Origin: an uncultured SAR86 cluster bacterium
GTDB taxonomy: Bacteria; Pseudomonadota; Gammaproteobacteria; Magnimaribacterales; D2472
Reading direction: 5' to 3'
DNA: 64,000 nucleotides
Assembly (NCBI GenBank): GCA_902617045.1
Contig: CACMVA010000001.1
Location: 185,519-249,518, forward strand
Translations under genes and position numbers: made by a program
The notes under the pieces: generated by a model
Told to the model about the DNA's origin: nothing
Database searches by the model: none
What the model saw: only the letters and a program-made list of their open reading frames with translations
Part shown: positions 60,622 through 64,000 of the stretch, piece after piece
Layout: each line of letters opens with the position of its first letter
Numbering within the stretch: the stretch's first letter is position 1

Positions 60622-61215
60622 CTACTTAGGAGCCGCTTCTGGTTGAAACATATAATAACCCTCAAAAGGAATCATTAAATGCGCATATGGTGTGCCTTTG
60701 AACATCTGATATGGCTCTCCTTTTGTGAAATCTGTTGTAAAGTTTTCTATAGTTTTTGTATCTTTTGGCATAAGCATTAAATGTGGCCCGGATTCAATAA
60801 AATGATTCATCTTTATTGCATTCTCCTTATTGCCACCATATAAAGATGAAACTCTATTGTCTTCTCCAACATCACCATGGAGCATCCATATATAAGCATC
60901 TCTTTCCATATTGGGACTAGTGCCATTTACATATGCCTCAACCCATTTGAATCCTTCGATATCTGCACATGACGCATTTGTATCTTGAGCATCTTTGTAA
61001 CCGTCTTCAGGCATTGGCCTACCTGGAGAGCATGTCCAACCATTGCTACCCTCTTTAAGAATTTTTCCATCATATGTAGCAACTGAAGCATTATCACCTA
61101 TAAATGATGGCGCAGCTGCAGATAGTGTCTCAATCATCCATGAATTTGATTTTCCGTCAGCAAAGGCACTAACGGCAAATACTAAACCAATTAAACTTAA
61201 AAATTTTGAATTCAT
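60622..61215 (-). CDS. Exported protein, unknown
   Basis: 197 aa with a signal peptide (MNSKFLSLIGLVFAVSAFADG). The mature protein is acidic with Cys in 'NGWTCSPGRPMPEDGYKD' and 'NASCADIEGFKW', which could pair in a disulfide. It has conserved-looking 'DAYIWMLHGDVGEDNRVSS', 'HFIESGPHLMLMPKD' and a C-terminal 'YAHLMIPFEGYY'. The His-rich and Met-rich motifs suggest a metal or small-ligand site, but I do not recognise the family. A periplasmic location is inferred. Confidence 0.7.
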   Translation of the reverse strand: MNSKFLSLIGLVFAVSAFADGKSNSWMIETLSAAAPSFIGDNASVATYDGKILKEGSNGWTCSPGRPMPEDGYKDAQDTNASCADIEGFKWVEAYVNGTSPNMERDAYIWMLHGDVGEDNRVSSLYGGNKENAIKMNHFIESGPHLMLMPKDTKTIENFTTDFTKGEPYQMFKGTPYAHLMIPFEGYYMFQPEAAPK

Positions 61216-61276
61216 TATATCTCCTCATATTACCTTTATTTAATTCTAAGAAAGAATCTTATTTAATACAAATATA

Positions 61277-62488
61277 TTAATTAAATGTATTTTCAATATG
61301 TTTTGTTATAGACCGAAACATAGCTATATGAGCTGCTTTTGAGTACTCTCTCTCTGACCTAAACCTGTGATTTGAAGATGTTTTGGCTATAACAACATTT
61401 GATTCTGGATCAACATATATGAATTGATTAAATATGCCGTGAGCAGTGAAATCAGTTATGGGATCCCCAGGAACCCACCATTGATAACCGTAACCCCATT
61501 CATTTGAAGAAAGTTCTCCTGAATTTGGCATTAGGTGAGGAGCATCTGGTGTATGAGATTGAGCAACCCACTCCCTAGGAACAATTTGCTCACCTTCCCA
61601 ACTTCCTTCATTTAAGTAAAGCTGTCCAAACTTGGCAAAGTCTCGCAAAGAAGCGTTTAGGCCACCAAGTGCCATATCTGTACCAGTATTATCAGCAATG
61701 TAATATGCTTCACTTTCTGTACCTATTTTGCTCCATATTCTTTTATATAAATACTCTCTTAATGGCATATCGGTTACTGATTCAAGAATCATGCCTAATA
61801 CTTGAGTATCAAGGCTCACATAATGATTATATGTTCCTTGTTCTCTTCCATTATTTAGTGTCTTGGCAAAATCTCTGAATGACGATCCTCTTGCGGTTGC
61901 TCTTGCAAACCTGTTTATGTCTGAGCCTGGATCAGCATAGTCTTCATTGAATTCAATTCCTGAAGACATTTGAAGAAGATTTTTAATTTTTACGTTTTCG
62001 TAACCAGTTCCATCAAAATCATTGAGATATTTCGAAACTTTATCATCAATACTATCAATTAGGCCTTCATCAACAGCTATGCCAAATAAGGCTGATAAGT
62101 AAGATTTAGATACTGAAAAAGCTATGTGTTTGCTATCTTTGGTATTACCGTGCCAATATTGTTCAAATAGCATTTTCCCGTTATGAAGGATTATTAGTCC
62201 ATCCGTATGGAAATGATCTAATCCATCAGCTAATTTTAGTTCCTCTCCTTCAAAAAAATAAAATTCTGGTAAATCATAATCCTTTTTTTCAAAAATATAT
62301 GGTTGTTCTGATGCGGGTATAGGTGAAGATGTTTCAAAGATTTTATTAATGTTAATGAAATTCTTAGCTATTGATTTTTCGTTATATAAATTAGCTAGTT
62401 TGTAGAGCCTAACAATGTTTGGGCTATATATAGCTAAGCCTAAAAGTATTAATGCTAATGCTGCAATTAAAAATTTACTCATAATCAT
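61277..62488 (-). CDS. Serine hydrolase, class C beta-lactamase-like
   Basis: 403 aa with an N-terminal membrane anchor or uncleaved signal (FLIAALALILLGLAIYS). The catalytic S-x-x-K is in 'IAFSVSKSYLSALFG', the second motif is likely in 'GTYNHYVSLDTQVLG' (YNHYVS, Y base), and the third is 'DFTAHGIFNQFIYV' (HGI replacing K-T-G). This is the beta-lactamase/transpeptidase-like superfamily, which includes esterases and D-aminopeptidases, so antibiotic resistance cannot be assumed. Starts ATG 62488 or 62482. Confidence 0.88.
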   Translation of the reverse strand: MIMSKFLIAALALILLGLAIYSPNIVRLYKLANLYNEKSIAKNFININKIFETSSPIPASEQPYIFEKKDYDLPEFYFFEGEELKLADGLDHFHTDGLIILHNGKMLFEQYWHGNTKDSKHIAFSVSKSYLSALFGIAVDEGLIDSIDDKVSKYLNDFDGTGYENVKIKNLLQMSSGIEFNEDYADPGSDINRFARATARGSSFRDFAKTLNNGREQGTYNHYVSLDTQVLGMILESVTDMPLREYLYKRIWSKIGTESEAYYIADNTGTDMALGGLNASLRDFAKFGQLYLNEGSWEGEQIVPREWVAQSHTPDAPHLMPNSGELSSNEWGYGYQWWVPGDPITDFTAHGIFNQFIYVDPESNVVIAKTSSNHRFRSEREYSKAAHIAMFRSITKHIENTFN

Positions 62489-62500
62489 GATCTCCCCACT

Positions 62501-62860
62501 TTATATCCATTGATCATTTGGAGCAGTTAATTCATCAATTTTGTCACCTGTGTTAACTATTCCTCTTGGCTCAACTAACATTATACTAGCTTCATCATTT
62601 GCAAAGGGTCTATGTTCTGTCCCTTTTGGAACAACTATCATTTCTCCTGCTTCAAGTTTTATCGTTTCAGTTTTAAATTCAATAAACATTTCGCCTTCAA
62701 TAACAATAAATACCTCATCGGTATCAATATGCTTGTGCCAGATAAAATCATTTTGAATCTTTACTAACTTAAATTGGTAATCATTAAGTTCCGCAATCAC
62801 TTTAGGCGACCATTGATCTGAAAACTTTTTAAACTTGTCTTTAAAATTAACCTTTTTCAT
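62501..62860 (-). CDS. Small cupin-domain protein
   Basis: 119 aa with cupin motif 1 'WHKHIDTDEVFIVIEGEMFIEF' (core HKHIDTDEVF, G-x5-H-x-H-x3-4-E) and motif 2 'PKGTEHRPFANDEAS' (His), giving a probable metal site of three His and one Glu. A single-domain cupin may be an isomerase, dioxygenase or binding protein; no substrate can be given. Its ATG shares a base with the DUF2147 stop (TAATG). It lies 12 bp before the serine hydrolase. Confidence 0.85.
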   Translation of the reverse strand: MKKVNFKDKFKKFSDQWSPKVIAELNDYQFKLVKIQNDFIWHKHIDTDEVFIVIEGEMFIEFKTETIKLEAGEMIVVPKGTEHRPFANDEASIMLVEPRGIVNTGDKIDELTAPNDQWI

Positions 62861-63351
62861 TAAAGATTCTCCTTTAGCTCAACCTTTTTTGTTCCATCGT
62901 CATTAAACGTTACCGTTATAGGTTTCCATTCTTCATGGCCGCATATTCTCATCAAACAACCCTCAATTTTCAAATTCCCATTTTGTAATAAATAAATATT
63001 TGATTTAAAAGTTCTTCCCCTTCCTGGGTCATATATCCTTCCGCCAGATAGCTCTTTTGCTCCATCAATATATTTGAAACCGTTTATTAAGTTAATTCCG
63101 ACAAGCGTTCTATCTCTCAAAGATTTTTCTTTATTGTTATTATCAAGTATTGATTTCTGGTCTATTCCTTCTTCAACAAAAATATGTTCAATGGTTGCGC
63201 ATAATTCATTTTCACACTTACTAACCAAAACGATAGATTGGGATGTCAACCAATATCCAATCATAGAATGATTATTATCAGCATCTAAATTTGAAGATAA
63301 CAATATTGCAAAAAAAGTTAAGTAAATATTAATTAAATTTCTTTTAGCCAT
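62860..63351 (-). CDS. DUF2147-family exported protein
   Basis: 163 aa with an N-terminal signal peptide (NLINIYLTFFAILLSSNLDA). DUF2147 pattern: 'MIGYWLTSQSIVLVSKCENELCATIEHI' (core IGYWLTSQ..V.V.KCENELCATI), 'GGRIYDPGRGRTFKSNIYL' and 'CLMRICGHEEWK'. These usually form an eight-strand barrel in the periplasm, linked in some species to envelope or membrane-lipid stress. It overlaps the lipoprotein gene by 8 bases and cupin by 1. Confidence 0.85.
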   Translation of the reverse strand: MAKRNLINIYLTFFAILLSSNLDADNNHSMIGYWLTSQSIVLVSKCENELCATIEHIFVEEGIDQKSILDNNNKEKSLRDRTLVGINLINGFKYIDGAKELSGGRIYDPGRGRTFKSNIYLLQNGNLKIEGCLMRICGHEEWKPITVTFNDDGTKKVELKENL

Positions 63352-63913
63352 TTGATGTCCTATTTAATATATTTTTAATCTTTTTCTCTAATACATTTTT
63401 AGATAAACATGTTCTGTATGGATTGTCGCTGTAGACAGGATTGCCTACCAATAATTCTTTTGGTTTGTTAGATTTAAATCTCCATCTTGTTCCTGTCTCT
63501 TTTGAAAAAAAAGTGTATCTGATCTCATCATTATTAATTCTGTATAAATTGTCTTCATTTACTATTTTAAAGGTTATAACAGCTTCTAAATATGAGCCAA
63601 ATATCCTATCAATATAATTTACATAAACCTCATTATTCATGAATCCACAATCAATATATTTACTTATTATTTCTCCTTCAAACTTGACTTTGTTTGATGA
63701 AAAAAGGTCTATTTCTTTATTAAGTAGATTCGATAACTCATCGCCAACACTTTCTAGAACTTCAATTGAATAGGTGTTGATAGTTTTATCTATTTTTGAG
63801 GAAGTTTCTATTGGGGGTGGTTTATAAGTATTTTTAGATTCTTCAATTTCACAAGAATAAAGAAATATTATTGCAGATAGAAAAATGAAAATATTGCGTG
63901 AATGTGATCTCAA
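63344..63913 (-). CDS. Putative lipoprotein, unknown
   Basis: 189 aa from TTG 63913, giving a textbook lipoprotein signal (MRSHSRNIFIFLSAIIFLYSC; lipobox LYSC). The track start ATG 63934 overlaps the preceding gene by 25 bases, while TTG 63913 shares TTGA with its stop, the same coupling as efp-argS. The mature part has a Pro-rich stretch ('YKPPPIETSSK') and two Cys ('YIDCGFMNNEV', 'YRTCLSKNV'). No family is recognised. Confidence 0.65.
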   Translation of the reverse strand: MRSHSRNIFIFLSAIIFLYSCEIEESKNTYKPPPIETSSKIDKTINTYSIEVLESVGDELSNLLNKEIDLFSSNKVKFEGEIISKYIDCGFMNNEVYVNYIDRIFGSYLEAVITFKIVNEDNLYRINNDEIRYTFFSKETGTRWRFKSNKPKELLVGNPVYSDNPYRTCLSKNVLEKKIKNILNRTSNG

Positions 63914-64000
63914 TCTTCCATTACCAAGATCCACTCTCTAACCATATCAACAGCCTCGGTGTGTGAAAGTGCTCTTCCAGATTCTGGCATCATCACTCCT
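63910..64000 (-). CDS. C-terminus of a probable heme-binding/cytochrome c-type protein (5' end cut by window)
   Basis: Reverse reading gives 30 residues ending in TGA at 63910: 'MMPESGRALSHTEAVDMVREWI...'. The pattern MP-x-(S/L)GR-x-x-x-H-x-E-(G/A)V-x-(L/M)-(I/V)-x-x-WI closely resembles the C-terminal ends of c-type cytochrome/haem-containing proteins with terminal 'MPxxGRxxxHxEGVxLIxxWI'. The family is tentative because only the tail is visible. It overlaps the lipoprotein start by 4 bases. Confidence 0.5.
   Translation of the reverse strand, partial: GVMMPESGRALSHTEAVDMVREWILVMED

Noticed and set aside
61277-62488. Beta-lactamase resistance gene
   Set aside because: The K-T-G box reads HGI and the protein looks like a general serine hydrolase; no resistance claim is supportable.
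1-64000. CRISPR arrays, insertion sequences, rRNA operons
   Set aside because: No regularly spaced repeats, transposase or rRNA sequence was seen on either strand.

Overview
The window is chromosomal DNA of an AT-rich, tightly packed, Gram-negative gammaproteobacterium. The markers are mutY-yggX, hspQ, rpoH, metX-metW, a TonB2/TtpC-type energy transducer, uvrD and a HexR-type regulator. Genes overlap by 1-16 bases, promoters sit in gaps of tens of bases, and apart from the tRNA-Phe region almost no non-coding DNA exists. Many secreted or lipoprotein hydrolases and a TonB system suggest a streamlined heterotroph, most like marine SAR86-type lineages. That lineage call is inference from style and gene content, not from a marker-gene tree.

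Layout. 1-5040: rhodanese (partial), gpmA, mutY, yggX, and a large DMGDH/sarcosine-dehydrogenase-type flavoenzyme. 5040-6000: tRNA-Phe followed by an 805-bp segment ended by an exact 46-bp copy of the tRNA 3' half, the signature of an integrated element reduced to one DUF2059 gene. 6000-12000: SDR, prolyl aminopeptidase, shikimate-kinase-like protein, NAD-binding protein, small unknowns around an unusual double inverted repeat, ybjQ, hspQ and an aminotransferase. 12000-17950: rmuC, Fe(III)-type ABC permease, rppH, TSUP transporter, lgt, thyA (T4-like form), folA. 17940-23190: complete TonB2 operon (DUF3450, TtpC-like ExbB, ExbB, ExbD, TonB, TPR). 23340-26000: DUF1295 and an ACE-like peptidase. 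26040-33120: long plus-strand run efp, argS, SPOR protein, yggS-type, proC, yggT-type, metX, metW, rdgB. 33100-37460: trmB, rpoH, cysQ, alkaline phosphatase, acid phosphatase. 37510-46740: crotonase, yaaA, TRAP permeases with a GDSL lipoprotein, lipA, lipB, TRAP binding protein, uvrD. 46780-53920: hexR-type regulator, MazG-like, dehydrogenase, flavin oxidoreductase, M20 hydrolase, BI-1-like membrane protein, GNAT, crotonase. 53940-64000: DUF885 peptidase, then a minus-strand run with acyltransferase, TIGR02206 protein, saccharopine dehydrogenase plus ALDH7 (lysine catabolism), heme N-demethylase family protein, and a run of small envelope or secreted proteins.

How genes work together: thyA-folA supply dTMP; metX-metW make methionine precursors; lipB-lipA make protein lipoate; the TonB2 block energises outer-membrane receptors that are not in the window; TRAP parts flanking lipA/lipB probably import an organic acid; the ALDH7/saccharopine dehydrogenase pair and the DMGDH-type enzyme point to use of lysine and N-methylated amines. 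Two short genes absent from the ORF track were added (37513-37671, 49340-49507), two edge-truncated genes were added, and several starts were revised. No CRISPR array, transposase, integrase or rRNA was found. I found no clearly new multi-gene system. The most unusual signals are the tRNA-Phe mini-island, the mutually exclusive hairpins at 9351-9401, and the systematic 3' overlap of convergent genes.
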